DNA from: Nitratireductor sp. XY-223
Lineage (GTDB): Bacteria > Pseudomonadota > Alphaproteobacteria > Rhizobiales > Rhizobiaceae
Reading direction: 5' to 3'
DNA: 64,000 nt
Assembly: GCF_004959855.1 (NCBI RefSeq)
Contig: NZ_SPNT01000006.1
Span: forward strand, 62,001 to 126,000
The translations under genes were made by a program, and so were the position numbers. Of the stretch, positions 27,763 through 36,089 are shown in pieces. Under the pieces are notes generated by a model that saw nothing but the letters and a program-made list of their open reading frames with translations, was not told where the DNA came from and did not search any database. Position 1 is the first letter of the stretch; each line of letters starts with the position of its first letter.

Positions 27763-28770
27763 ATGGCTGATCCGGTGCTGGGCCTGGACGAGGTACAATC
27801 GCTTGCGCAAAGCGCACTTGAAGGTGCCGGTGCCAGCTCGGTCAATGCTGCCTCCGTAGCGCGTTCAACCGCGCTTGCGGAGCGCGATGGCATTCGCAGC
27901 CACGGTCTGTTGTATGTGCCGATCTATGCGGAACACGTCCAATGCGGAAAGGTTGCGGGCGATGCGGTTCCGGCAGTGGTGCAGCCGCGACCCGGCGCCG
28001 TTTGCGTTGACGCCGGGTGCGGATTTGCCCACCCCGCCATCGATGCCGGATGGCTGCCGTTGCGTGAGGCCGCGCATGCCAACGGTATCGCCGCCATGAC
28101 CGTCTACAATTCCTACAATTGCGGTGTCCTCGGGCACCACGCGGAGCGTCTGGCGGAAGACGGTCTCGTAGGTCTGTGCTTTACCCATGCTCCCGCTTCC
28201 ATCGCTCCGTCAGGTGGAAGCCGGCCGGTCGTCGGGACCAATCCGTTCGCGCTGGCCGTGCCCGACGGCAAGGGCGAAGCCACTCTTGTTATCGACCAGT
28301 CGGCGAGCGTGATCGCGAAATCGGAAATCATGCTGCGCGCCAAGGCGGGTGAGCCGATTGAACCCGACTGGGCCCTCGATACCGAGGGGCGGCCGACGAC
28401 AGATGCACAACTGGCGCTCAAGGGTTCGATGCTGCCGGCAGGCGGCCATAAGGGGTTTGGCGTCGGTCTACTCGTCGAAATTCTGGCCTCTTGCCTGTCC
28501 GGTGCGGTGTCCAGCGTCGATGCCAGCCCGTTTTCAGGCACCGCCGGCGGCCCGCCAAGGACCGGTCAGTGCCTGATTGCGATCGATCCTGCCGCGTTTT
28601 CCGGCGCGGTGTTCTATCAGCGCATCGCCGCACTGGTTGAACAGATTGAAGGACAGCGCGGCTCCCGCGTGCCCGGCGCGCGCCGCAAGGAAAACAGCCG
28701 GCGGTTGAAGGAGCAGGGCATCCGTGTCGACGCAGCATTGATCGGTCGCATTCGCGGATTTGTCCGCTAG
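27763..28770 (+). CDS. LDH2/malate dehydrogenase-family NAD(P)H oxidoreductase
   Basis: A 335-residue protein of the Ldh2 (YbiC/DpkA/ComC) family. The ERDGIRSHGLLYVPIYAEHV segment (about residues 38-57) contains the catalytic-region His, GTNPFALAVP (about 160-169) and DQSASVIAKSEI follow, and the C terminus has PAGGHKGFGVGLLVEIL. Members reduce 2-keto acids or the cyclic imines pyrroline-2-carboxylate and piperideine-2-carboxylate. GGGAG precedes the ATG. Given the nearby semialdehyde dehydrogenase and betaine-type transporter, an imino acid or keto acid from a proline-betaine-like compound is a reasonable but unproven substrate. Confidence 0.87.
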   Translation: MADPVLGLDEVQSLAQSALEGAGASSVNAASVARSTALAERDGIRSHGLLYVPIYAEHVQCGKVAGDAVPAVVQPRPGAVCVDAGCGFAHPAIDAGWLPLREAAHANGIAAMTVYNSYNCGVLGHHAERLAEDGLVGLCFTHAPASIAPSGGSRPVVGTNPFALAVPDGKGEATLVIDQSASVIAKSEIMLRAKAGEPIEPDWALDTEGRPTTDAQLALKGSMLPAGGHKGFGVGLLVEILASCLSGAVSSVDASPFSGTAGGPPRTGQCLIAIDPAAFSGAVFYQRIAALVEQIEGQRGSRVPGARRKENSRRLKEQGIRVDAALIGRIRGFVR

Positions 28771-28803
28771 CTTCAGTTTTTTTGAAATCTACCTAAAATG
28801 TTT

Positions 28804-28820
28804 CGATTTGCCTGAAATCG
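28804..28820. promoter_or_regulatory. Inverted repeat upstream of betaine-type binding-protein gene
   Basis: CGATTTGCCTGAAATCG has perfect 6-base arms with a 5-base spacer. A TTTGAAAT half-site lies at 28781-28788. The GAAAT/ATTT half-sites resemble those at the LysR/ALDH control region, suggesting a second LysR site that controls the transporter genes. Confidence 0.4.
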
Positions 28821-28902
28821 GCAATCGGCACATTCTTTCACATGGCTGATGATGACAGCCGGCTGGAGCACTTTTTCGTGTTCCGCCAATGGGAGGAAAC
28901 TG

Positions 28903-29913
28903 ATGACCAAACTGACTTCACTGATTGTCGGTATGGCTGCGGCGGCGACAATATCGCTTGGCGCGCCGGCAACAGCATCCGCAACGGATTGTGGCACAGA
29001 GGACCAAATCACCATCGCGGAGATGACCTGGCTTTCGGCAAGTTCGCTCGCCTATATCACCCAGAGGATTCTGGTCGAGGGATATGGCTGCAACGCCGAG
29101 CTGGTGCCGGGCGATACCGTGCCGACCGCAACATCCATGCTGAGCAAGGGCGAACCGGATATCGCGCCGGAGCTCTGGGTTTCGACGGCACAGTCCATCT
29201 GGGACCAGATGCAGGAAAAGGGAAACGTTTACAAGGCCAATGACATTTTCGCCGGAGGCGGCGAAGAGGGCTGGTGGATCCCGGACTACGTCGCCAAGGA
29301 ACACCCGCAGATCAAAACCATTTCGGATCTGAAGGACAACTGGGAGGTTTTTGCCGATATCTCCGACCCGGACAGGGGAAGGCTCTACGGGTGCCCTCCG
29401 GGCTGGGGCTGCGAGATCATAACGAACAACCTCTACAAGGCACTCGAATTGGAGGAAACCTTCGAGCTGTTCTCGCCGGGGTCGGGCGCGAACCTCAAGG
29501 CGTCCTTTGCCCGTCAGGTCACGCGTAAAAAGCCGATTGTCGGCTACTACTGGGGACCGACGGACGTTATCGGCAAGTACAACCTGGTGCGCCTCGGCAT
29601 GCCCGAATACGACGCCGAGAAATTTACCTGCCTGACCGACAAGAACTGCGAAAATCCGCAAGTCACCGGGTGGGCCGTCGGCGAGGTGGCGATTGCCGCT
29701 GTCAGCGAGCTCAAGGAACAGGCACCCAACGTTGCGGAATTCCTTTCCAAGATGCAGGTCCCCAACGCCGAGATCAGCGCGGTTCTTGCCTGGGGCGACG
29801 ACAACAAGGCCTCACCTGAAGAGGTGGCCGAGTATTTTCTGGTCAACTACGAGTCCATCTGGACGCAGTGGGTGCCCGAGGACGTCGCCGCATCCGTGAA
29901 GTCGTCGCTCTAG
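28903..29913 (+). CDS. Glycine betaine/proline-type ABC substrate-binding protein
   Basis: A 336-residue periplasmic protein of the OpuAC/ProX family. Residues 1-27 are a signal peptide ending ATASA, and the mature part starts with a Cys-containing segment followed by TIAEMTWLSASSLAY. The conserved block GWWIPDYVAKEHPQIKTISDL (about 110-130) and the RLYGCPPGWGCE disulphide-like segment resemble betaine-binding proteins. GGGAGGAAAC precedes the ATG at 28903; an earlier in-frame ATG (28849) lacks a good ribosome site and would spoil the signal peptide. The stop codon TAG lies inside the first large palindrome. Ligand inferred to be a quaternary amine. Confidence 0.9.
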   Translation: MTKLTSLIVGMAAAATISLGAPATASATDCGTEDQITIAEMTWLSASSLAYITQRILVEGYGCNAELVPGDTVPTATSMLSKGEPDIAPELWVSTAQSIWDQMQEKGNVYKANDIFAGGGEEGWWIPDYVAKEHPQIKTISDLKDNWEVFADISDPDRGRLYGCPPGWGCEIITNNLYKALELEETFELFSPGSGANLKASFARQVTRKKPIVGYYWGPTDVIGKYNLVRLGMPEYDAEKFTCLTDKNCENPQVTGWAVGEVAIAAVSELKEQAPNVAEFLSKMQVPNAEISAVLAWGDDNKASPEEVAEYFLVNYESIWTQWVPEDVAASVKSSL

Positions 29914-29986
29914 TGTGGTGGATTTGAAGTTCCCTCATCGTTTGCAGCGCTCTCAGTGGGGAACTTCAAATCCGTAAGCCACACTA
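29911..29986. repeat. Large palindromic repeat, copy 1
   Basis: The outer stem is TAGTGTGG (29911-29918) with CCACACTA (29979-29986). The inner stem is GGATTTGAAGTTCCC (29920-29934) with GGGAACTTCAAATCC (29959-29973). There is a 24-base loop containing TGCAGC, and a bulge of 1 base on the left and 5 on the right. It overlaps the stop codon of the binding-protein gene. It can fold into a long hairpin and may act as terminator/attenuator or 3' mRNA stabiliser. Confidence 0.85.
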
Positions 29987-30002
29987 GAATCATAATGTTG
30001 TT

Positions 30003-30074
30003 AGTGTCCTGGTTGAATCTGAAGTTCGTTCAGAAGATGCAGCTTAGTGTGACGAACTTCAGATTCAGGACACT
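30003..30074. repeat. Large palindromic repeat, copy 2
   Basis: The outer stem is AGTGTCC (30003-30009) with GGACACT (30068-30074). The inner stem is TGAATCTGAAGTTCGT (30014-30029) with ACGAACTTCAGATTCA (30052-30067). The 22-base loop again contains TGCAGC. Architecture and the TGAAGTTC core match copy 1, so the two are diverged copies of one element, resembling REP/BIME-type intergenic repeats. Confidence 0.85.
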
Positions 30075-30143
30075 GGCGGATTGAGCTGAAAAACCGATCA
30101 AGTCCCGGGGACGGAACGCGCCCTGGGACTGGAGTGGCAGACC

Positions 30144-31016
30144 ATGACAGCAGATTTTCCGGAACTGATCGACACGCGCGCCCTGCGGATCGCGATCGAC
30201 GACAGCTTCAATCTTATCGTCGCGAACTATGGCGAGGCACTCGAGATCGCTTTCCTGCCTGTGCTGCGCGTGCTGACGGCCATGGAGCAGTTTTTGCAGT
30301 GGCTGCCCTGGTATGTGGTTCTCCTGGTTCTTACCGGACTGACCTATGTGATGGTGCGAAACCTGAGCGCCACCGTCGGAACGGCTGTTATGATGTTCCT
30401 GATCGGCGTCATCGGAATCTGGGACGCCGCCATGGCAACCATCGCGCTGATGCTGACGGCGACGATCCTGGCCGTTCTTCTGGGCATTCCCATCGGCATT
30501 GCAATGTCCCGGTCAAACCCGATGCAGTCGGTCACGCTGCCGGTTCTCGACATCATGCAGACCATGCCGATCTTTGTGTATCTCATTCCGTTCGTCATGC
30601 TCTTCGGGCCCGGTAAAATCCCGGCTCTTCTCGCCACGATCGTTTTCGCAATTCCACCGGTCATCCGGCTGACCAATCTGGGAATCCGGCAGGTGGATGC
30701 CGAAGTGACGGAGGCCATGACCTCCTTTGGGGCAACCTCGAGACAACGTTTGTTCATCGCCCAGATCCCGCTGGCGCTTCCAACCATCATGGCCGGGATC
30801 AACCAGACCACGATGATGGCGCTGTCGATGGTCGTGATCGCGTCGATGATCGGTGCGGGCGGTCTCGGATACCAGGTATTGCAGGGCATACAGAGACTTG
30901 AGGTCAGCCGCGGACTACTGGCCGGACTTGCCATCGTCTTCCTCGCCATCATCTTCGACCGCATCGCGCAGGCCTACGGACGCCGCATGCAGCAGCATCT
31001 GCATATCGGTGACTGA
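30144..31016 (+). CDS. Glycine betaine/proline-type ABC permease (ProW-like)
   Basis: A 290-residue permease with an N-terminal amphipathic region, a first hydrophobic segment near residue 52, and about six more. The coupling segment is around RQVDAEVTEAMTSFGATSRQRLF (about residues 180-202), and the MIGAGGLGYQVLQGIQRLE ending is typical of ProW/OpuAB. It lies 230 bases downstream of the binding-protein gene, beyond the two palindromes, and 4 bases before the ATPase gene. GGAGTGG lies before the ATG. Confidence 0.92.
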   Translation: MTADFPELIDTRALRIAIDDSFNLIVANYGEALEIAFLPVLRVLTAMEQFLQWLPWYVVLLVLTGLTYVMVRNLSATVGTAVMMFLIGVIGIWDAAMATIALMLTATILAVLLGIPIGIAMSRSNPMQSVTLPVLDIMQTMPIFVYLIPFVMLFGPGKIPALLATIVFAIPPVIRLTNLGIRQVDAEVTEAMTSFGATSRQRLFIAQIPLALPTIMAGINQTTMMALSMVVIASMIGAGGLGYQVLQGIQRLEVSRGLLAGLAIVFLAIIFDRIAQAYGRRMQQHLHIGD

Positions 31017-31020
31017 CGTC

Positions 31021-32202
31021 ATGACCGGCAATGAGATGAAAATCCGTGTGGAGAATGTCTACAAGGTGTTCGGCGACAATCCGGCATCGGTCATGGACAC
31101 CGTCAGGGCCGGCGCGAGCAAGTCCGAGATTCTCGAGAAGACGAGCCACGTTGTCGGCATACGCGATGTCAGCCTCGACATACGTGCCGGTGAGACCTTC
31201 GTCATCATGGGGCTTTCGGGATCAGGCAAATCGACGCTCATCCGGCACTTCAACCGGCTTATCGAGCCGACTGCCGGGCGCATCCTGGTCGACGGTGTCG
31301 ATGTTCTGAAAATGAGCGAGGTCGAGTTGCGCGATTTCCGGCGCAACAAGATCTCCATGGTGTTTCAACGCTTCGCGCTGTTGCCCCACAAGACGGTGCT
31401 GGACAATGTCATCTGCGGGCTGACCATCGCGGGAATGAGCCGATCCGAGGCACGGGAGCAAGGCATGCGGCAGATCGAGCTGGTGGGGCTCGACGGATTT
31501 GAGCACCGTTATCCAAAGCAGCTGTCGGGCGGTATGCAGCAGCGCGTCGGGCTTGCAAGGGCGCTGGCCACCGACGCCGAAATCCTGCTCATGGACGAAG
31601 CCTTCAGCGCGCTCGATCCGCTTATCCGCAACGACATGCAGGCCCAGCTCAAGGAGCTGCAGGCAAGGCTTCACAAGACGATCGTTTTCATCACTCACGA
31701 TCTCGACGAGGCGCTGCGGCTCGGCGATCACATCGCCATTTTGAAGGATGGCGAGCTGCGCCAGGCCGGAACCGGCCCGGACATTCTGATCAATCCGGCC
31801 GACGAGTATGTCGCGCGCTTCGTCAACGACGTAAATCGCGCGCGCGTTGTGACCGTGGGTTCGCTTGCCGAAAAGGCGGGCCTGATGCCGCTCAGCGATG
31901 CCAATGCCGCAAATTGCGATGCGTTGCTGGACGACAATGAGGCAATCATCCTGACCGACGACGGCAAGCCGTGCCACGTGGTCGGGCGCGGCGATCGTCA
32001 CAAGCTTGACGATCTGTTTCGCGACAAGACCGTCATGCCGGCGGCCGTCTGTATTGACAGAGGCATGGTGCTGGAAGACGGCTTTTCGCTTCTCGCGGGA
32101 ACGCAAAATCCGCTGGTCATCACCAACGGCTCGGATGTGCCCTTAGGCGTTGTCACGCGGCAGCGTGTGCTGCATGCACTTGCGCGCGATGCGGTTCGTT
32201 GA
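31021..32202 (+). CDS. Glycine betaine/proline-type ABC ATP-binding protein (ProV-like)
   Basis: A 393-residue ATPase. Walker A is GLSGSGKST (about residues 64-72), the signature LSGGM (about 167-171) and Walker B ILLMDEAFSALDP, a ProV-type variant with Ala after the Glu. A C-terminal region of about 120 residues after NDVNRARV corresponds to the CBS-domain regulatory part of ProV/OpuAA, which senses ionic strength in characterised osmoporters. The start is ATG 31021. It ends the cluster B transporter operon. Confidence 0.92.
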   Translation: MTGNEMKIRVENVYKVFGDNPASVMDTVRAGASKSEILEKTSHVVGIRDVSLDIRAGETFVIMGLSGSGKSTLIRHFNRLIEPTAGRILVDGVDVLKMSEVELRDFRRNKISMVFQRFALLPHKTVLDNVICGLTIAGMSRSEAREQGMRQIELVGLDGFEHRYPKQLSGGMQQRVGLARALATDAEILLMDEAFSALDPLIRNDMQAQLKELQARLHKTIVFITHDLDEALRLGDHIAILKDGELRQAGTGPDILINPADEYVARFVNDVNRARVVTVGSLAEKAGLMPLSDANAANCDALLDDNEAIILTDDGKPCHVVGRGDRHKLDDLFRDKTVMPAAVCIDRGMVLEDGFSLLAGTQNPLVITNGSDVPLGVVTRQRVLHALARDAVR

Positions 32203-32478
32203 AGCTGCGAAGGCGATGGACCTAAAACAGATTATTTGCCGGACCGATCTGAAAACGAAACTGCGGGTGAGGCGTGTTTAAACGCGCGGTCTGCTGTTCG
32301 AGATGCGCAAGTCGGAAAGCCGGTCCCCCCACCGCTAACGAAGTTTTGACGACAATTTGTTCCCTGGAGCGGGGGCATTGCGGGCATAATCGCCCGCAAT
32401 GTGTTCGGGCTGGTGCAAGGGGCACATGCAGAATACCGCCCAAGACAGAGGCCGGACGGGAAGCAGTGGAGGAATGCA
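32203..32478. other. Intergenic region, 276 bp
   Basis: I see no gene, convincing terminator or palindrome here. It separates the end of the cluster B operon from the YHS-domain gene and should hold that gene's promoter. GGAGG just before 32479 is the ribosome site. Confidence 0.5.
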
Positions 32479-32934
32479 ATGTTGCAGCGGGCGCATGGCG
32501 TTATCGCGGTTCTTTTGCTCCTGGTGTTGCAGCCGGCAATTACTTCGGCACAGGAAATATTCACCCGGGGCGGCAGCACGCTCGCGCTTGAGGGCTTTGA
32601 CGCCGTTTCCTACTTCGTTTCGGGAAAACCCGTCGCCGGCAACCCGAAATTCGCATCGACGTATAAAGGCGTTGTCTGGCGGTTTTCCAGCGCCGAGAAC
32701 AAGTCGGCCTTCGACGCAAATCCGAGAAAATTTGTTCCCCAATATGGCGGCCACTGCGCGTGGGGGACCGCGCGGGGCTATGCCGTTCGCGGCGATCCGC
32801 AGGTCTGGCGCATCGTCAACGGCAAGCTTTACCTGAACTACAACCGCTCGGTGCAGGGCAAATGGAACCGGGACATCAACGGGTTTATCACGAGGGCGAA
32901 CCGCAACTGGCCCGCGGTCCTGAAAACGAAATAG
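32479..32934 (+). CDS. Exported YHS-domain protein
   Basis: A 151-residue protein with an N-terminal signal peptide (hydrophobic core LLLLVLQPAITSAQ, about residues 11-25). It is followed by a YHS-domain sequence: LEGFDAVSYFVSGKPVAGNPKF, a WRFSSAENKSAFDANPRKFVPQYGGHCAWG core and a single Cys in GGHCAW. YHS proteins are often metal-associated, but this group is uncharacterised. GGAGG precedes the ATG. It stands alone, facing the pentapeptide-repeat gene. Confidence 0.83.
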   Translation: MLQRAHGVIAVLLLLVLQPAITSAQEIFTRGGSTLALEGFDAVSYFVSGKPVAGNPKFASTYKGVVWRFSSAENKSAFDANPRKFVPQYGGHCAWGTARGYAVRGDPQVWRIVNGKLYLNYNRSVQGKWNRDINGFITRANRNWPAVLKTK

Positions 32935-32986
32935 CGGGATTTCGAAGTCAGGGTGAAGAGCCAGCCGATAGAAGCTTTGTCCGCGA

Positions 32987-35194
32987 TCATTCCCCCGCCC
33001 ACTTGCGCAGAAGGGCGATCGATTCGGCATTCAGCCCCATCACGCCGCGGCAGTCCTCGTTCTTACCCTCGGCAGCGTCGAGAAACCGCTTGGCCACGCC
33101 TGCAAGGTGAGGCGAGCCAAGGGCCTCCAGGCGGTAGTACCTGACCAATCCCTGGGCGACATGGGGGGCGTTCTCGCCATCATCGCTGCATGCCAGTGCG
33201 ACTAGAAGTTCGGCCAGTCGTCGCCGATGCAATTCTTCCAGGACGGATTCCTCCTCATCCGATTTCATATCGCGCTCGTTCCAGAATTCCTCCAACGACA
33301 TCCTGTCAACCTGGATCCGCGAGGCTTTCAACCGGTTCAGGGCGTCGCTTATTTTGCGCTTTGTGTTTTCACCTTCGACACCCTGCAGTGCGATCTCTTT
33401 CAGTTTTTCGAATTCTTCATTCGATATCGGCAACAACTGCGGTTCATCGATCCAAATGCCTACCAAGCCGTCGCTATTCAGTCTTCCATAGGCTCGCCAT
33501 ACAAACGCGCTGGAAAGCGCTGCGCCCCTAAAAGTAACACCGTTTATTGCAGCGCCCTGAAGCTTGGCGCTATTGAGTGACGCACCGTCGAGTCCGGCCG
33601 ATATGAGGGACGCACCCTGAAGCTGCGCGCCATCGAGCAACGCGCCCCGCAGGCTTGAGTTGTTGAGTGTTGCACCGTGCAGTTTGGCAAAATTGAAGGT
33701 CGAGCCCTCAAGGCTGGCGCCATCGAGCGTCGCACCCTGCAGGCTGGCGCGAAGCAGCGATGCGCCGTGAAGCCTGGCGAACGCAAACGAGGCGCCTTGC
33801 AGGCTGGCGCTGTTCAGTACAGCTCCCTGGAGGCTCGCATTTTCAAAGTTCGCACCCTGAAGCCGGGCTTCGGCAAACGCTGCACCCTGCAGGCTGGCGT
33901 GATCGAGTTTGGTGCCCGTGAGATCGGCGCAGACCTTGTCGTTTTTGATCTGTTCGTTTGACCGGAAATCCTCGCCCGGAGGTCGCCTTGTGTCCGCACA
34001 TTCGAAGCGTGAATGATCGAGTCGTGCGCCCTCTACCGATGCTTCGGACAGAATTGCCGCCGTGAAATCCGACCGCCGCAAATCCGTCCGGTCGAGGATC
34101 GCGCCGCGCAAATCCCGCCCGCGGAAGGAATTGATGGTCTCAAATTCACCCGGCTTCGGCTCGATGCCGTTTTTCTTCTCGCGCTCCCGGATGCTCACCA
34201 GCACCTTGTCGTCGACAAAATCCTGGTCGGGCACGATGAGGCGATTGGCAAACCAGCCCGCGGTGTCGCCTTCCACGTCATCGACATCGCCTTCGAACAT
34301 CAGCTCGGTCGGCGAGGTGAATGGGTGGTCCAGTGTCAAAACCGGGTTGCCTGTGCCATCGAGGCGTGAATCGATGGTCGGCAAGAACGCGGCCGATCTT
34401 ACAAGGTAATAGTGCGCCTCCCCCGGATAGGCGGCGACAAAGACGAACAGGAACACCAACACGGTGCCGGTGACGGTCAGGTACCTTCCAAAGAGCGTCC
34501 AGCCCGGGACGATGGGTTTGCCGCCGCTGATCCCGCCCCAGTAGGCCCATAAAATGACCAGATCGACGATCACGCAGATACGGTGCAGCCAGGTAATCCA
34601 GGGATGATGGTAGGGCAGGTACTGGAGCTGCATGAAGACCAGCAGCAGCACCGGAACCACGGCCATCGTGACCCAGGCGATCAGCGCCAGCATGGCCGAA
34701 AGGCGGCGATGGTTCTCCTGCTGCGGCCCGGCGATGAACTGCAGGATAACCGCGGAATCGAGGCGTTGCCGAAGGCGGTTCTCGTCTTCGCTGCTGAAAC
34801 CGAAGCCGGAGACCGCCTCATTGTAGTCCCGCGCCCGTTGGGCCAGCAGGCTGAGCTGCAGCAGCAAATAGAAGTGAAAGATCACGTATATGATCGGCGC
34901 GACAAAAAAGAAGCCGTTGAGCGGCAGGTCGACATTCAGAACAGGCAGTCGGATCGGCGTCTCTAGAAACAGCATGCGGTGCGTAACCGAGCCGACCGAG
35001 ATCATCAGGTAGGTCGAAAGCAGAAGATAGCTGATCCACAGGTTGCGCAGCCGTGCTGCCGCGCTGTTCAGCGCCGCTTCGATCGCCTCGAAATCGTTCG
35101 GATCGGGCTGTGCGGCGCGCTCCGGCGGATCTGGAGTGACCGGTGTTTCCGGTTCATCCGCGTTTCCAGCCCGGTCAGTCGGTTCATCGGCCAT
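32987..35194 (-). CDS. Membrane-anchored pentapeptide-repeat protein
   Basis: A 735-residue protein. After an acidic Pro-rich N terminus (residues 1-40) come four to five membrane segments (about 52-290). A soluble linker leads to a pentapeptide-repeat domain (about 355-560), whose A(x)LxGA units form a right-handed quadrilateral beta-helix; LQGA is especially frequent. The last 170 residues are helical and charged. The domain order resembles cyanobacterial and rhizobial membrane pentapeptide proteins of unknown role. The side of the membrane is not certain. No partner gene is adjacent. Confidence 0.85.
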   Translation of the reverse strand: MADEPTDRAGNADEPETPVTPDPPERAAQPDPNDFEAIEAALNSAAARLRNLWISYLLLSTYLMISVGSVTHRMLFLETPIRLPVLNVDLPLNGFFFVAPIIYVIFHFYLLLQLSLLAQRARDYNEAVSGFGFSSEDENRLRQRLDSAVILQFIAGPQQENHRRLSAMLALIAWVTMAVVPVLLLVFMQLQYLPYHHPWITWLHRICVIVDLVILWAYWGGISGGKPIVPGWTLFGRYLTVTGTVLVFLFVFVAAYPGEAHYYLVRSAAFLPTIDSRLDGTGNPVLTLDHPFTSPTELMFEGDVDDVEGDTAGWFANRLIVPDQDFVDDKVLVSIREREKKNGIEPKPGEFETINSFRGRDLRGAILDRTDLRRSDFTAAILSEASVEGARLDHSRFECADTRRPPGEDFRSNEQIKNDKVCADLTGTKLDHASLQGAAFAEARLQGANFENASLQGAVLNSASLQGASFAFARLHGASLLRASLQGATLDGASLEGSTFNFAKLHGATLNNSSLRGALLDGAQLQGASLISAGLDGASLNSAKLQGAAINGVTFRGAALSSAFVWRAYGRLNSDGLVGIWIDEPQLLPISNEEFEKLKEIALQGVEGENTKRKISDALNRLKASRIQVDRMSLEEFWNERDMKSDEEESVLEELHRRRLAELLVALACSDDGENAPHVAQGLVRYYRLEALGSPHLAGVAKRFLDAAEGKNEDCRGVMGLNAESIALLRKWAGE

Positions 35195-35401
35195 AATTGC
35201 CCTCTGACAGGCAGACTAGCGCCGTTTTTCACCGGCAAATATGAGTTTTACCACACAGATCCGATTCAACTCCTGTTTGTTGCGGCATGTGGACATCTCC
35301 CGAAAATCAAAAAAATGCGTCTCCTCTGATCCGTCGGGGCGGCTCTTGCGTAATAGCGGGTGCCGGCAACACACATCCCCACTCTCACAGGAGAACACTA
35401 A

Positions 35402-35881
35402 ATGTTCAGACGTACCCTTCTCGCTGGATTTGCCGTCGCTTCGCTGGCGCTTGGCACCGTTGCCGCCAAGGCCGCCGATATCGTCGACACGGCCGTTTCA
35501 GCCGGAAACTTCAACACGCTCGTCGCGGCCGTGCAGGCGGCGGGCCTTGTCGAAACGCTCAAGGGCGAGGGACCTTTCACCGTGTTCGCGCCGACTGACG
35601 AAGCCTTCGCGAAACTGCCGGCCGGCACCGTCGAAGACCTTCTCAAGCCGGAAAACAAGGATCAACTCGTTGCGGTGCTGACCTATCATGTCATTCCCGG
35701 CAAGGTGATGTCCGGCGATATCGCCGGCAAGAAAATGGGCGTGAAGACCGTCCAGGGCAGCGAACTGACCGTCGACGCCATGGATGGCGTCAAGGTGGAT
35801 GCGGCGAATGTCGTTACACCGGACATCGAGACCTCGAACGGCGTGATCCACGTCATCGACCAGGTGGTTTTGCCGAAGTAG
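35402..35881 (+). CDS. Secreted fasciclin (FAS1) domain protein
   Basis: A 159-residue protein with a signal peptide (residues 1-24, ending AKA-AD) and one FAS1 domain. The H1-type motif [17 protein letters not shown] (about residues 57-73) and the H2-type [10 protein letters not shown] (about 96-105) are present, with a final [13 protein letters not shown]. Bacterial single-domain FAS1 proteins act in adhesion or the cell envelope. ACAGGAG lies well placed before the ATG. Upstream 207 bases contain no gene. Confidence 0.92.
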   Translation: MFRRTLLAGFAVASLALGTVAAKAADIVDTAVSAGNFNTLVAAVQAAGLVETLKGEGPFTVFAPTDEAFAKLPAGTVEDLLKPENKDQLVAVLTYHVIPGKVMSGDIAGKKMGVKTVQGSELTVDAMDGVKVDAANVVTPDIETSNGVIHVIDQVVLPK

Positions 35882-35907
35882 GACGCACCGTCGCTCGACG
35901 AACATGC

Positions 35908-35930
35908 GGGGCCGGCGTCTGACCGGCCCC
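35908..35930. terminator. GC-rich stem-loop after fasciclin gene
   Basis: GGGGCCGG (35908-35915) pairs perfectly with CCGGCCCC (35923-35930) across a 7-base loop, 27 bases after the fasciclin stop. There is no T-run, so it may slow or end transcription weakly rather than being a classical terminator. Confidence 0.4.
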
Positions 35931-36089
35931 GGCCGCGACGGCGCCGGGCGGCGCCGCCGCTTCGCCGGTGGAGGCCAACCTGGCTGAACACCGGCGCAGC
36001 CGCCTGACAATCCGGCGGGAAACAGCACTCCCGGGTGCACACCCGCGGTCGCTGGCCACCCATCCCGATGATCCGAAGGAATCGTGTCG

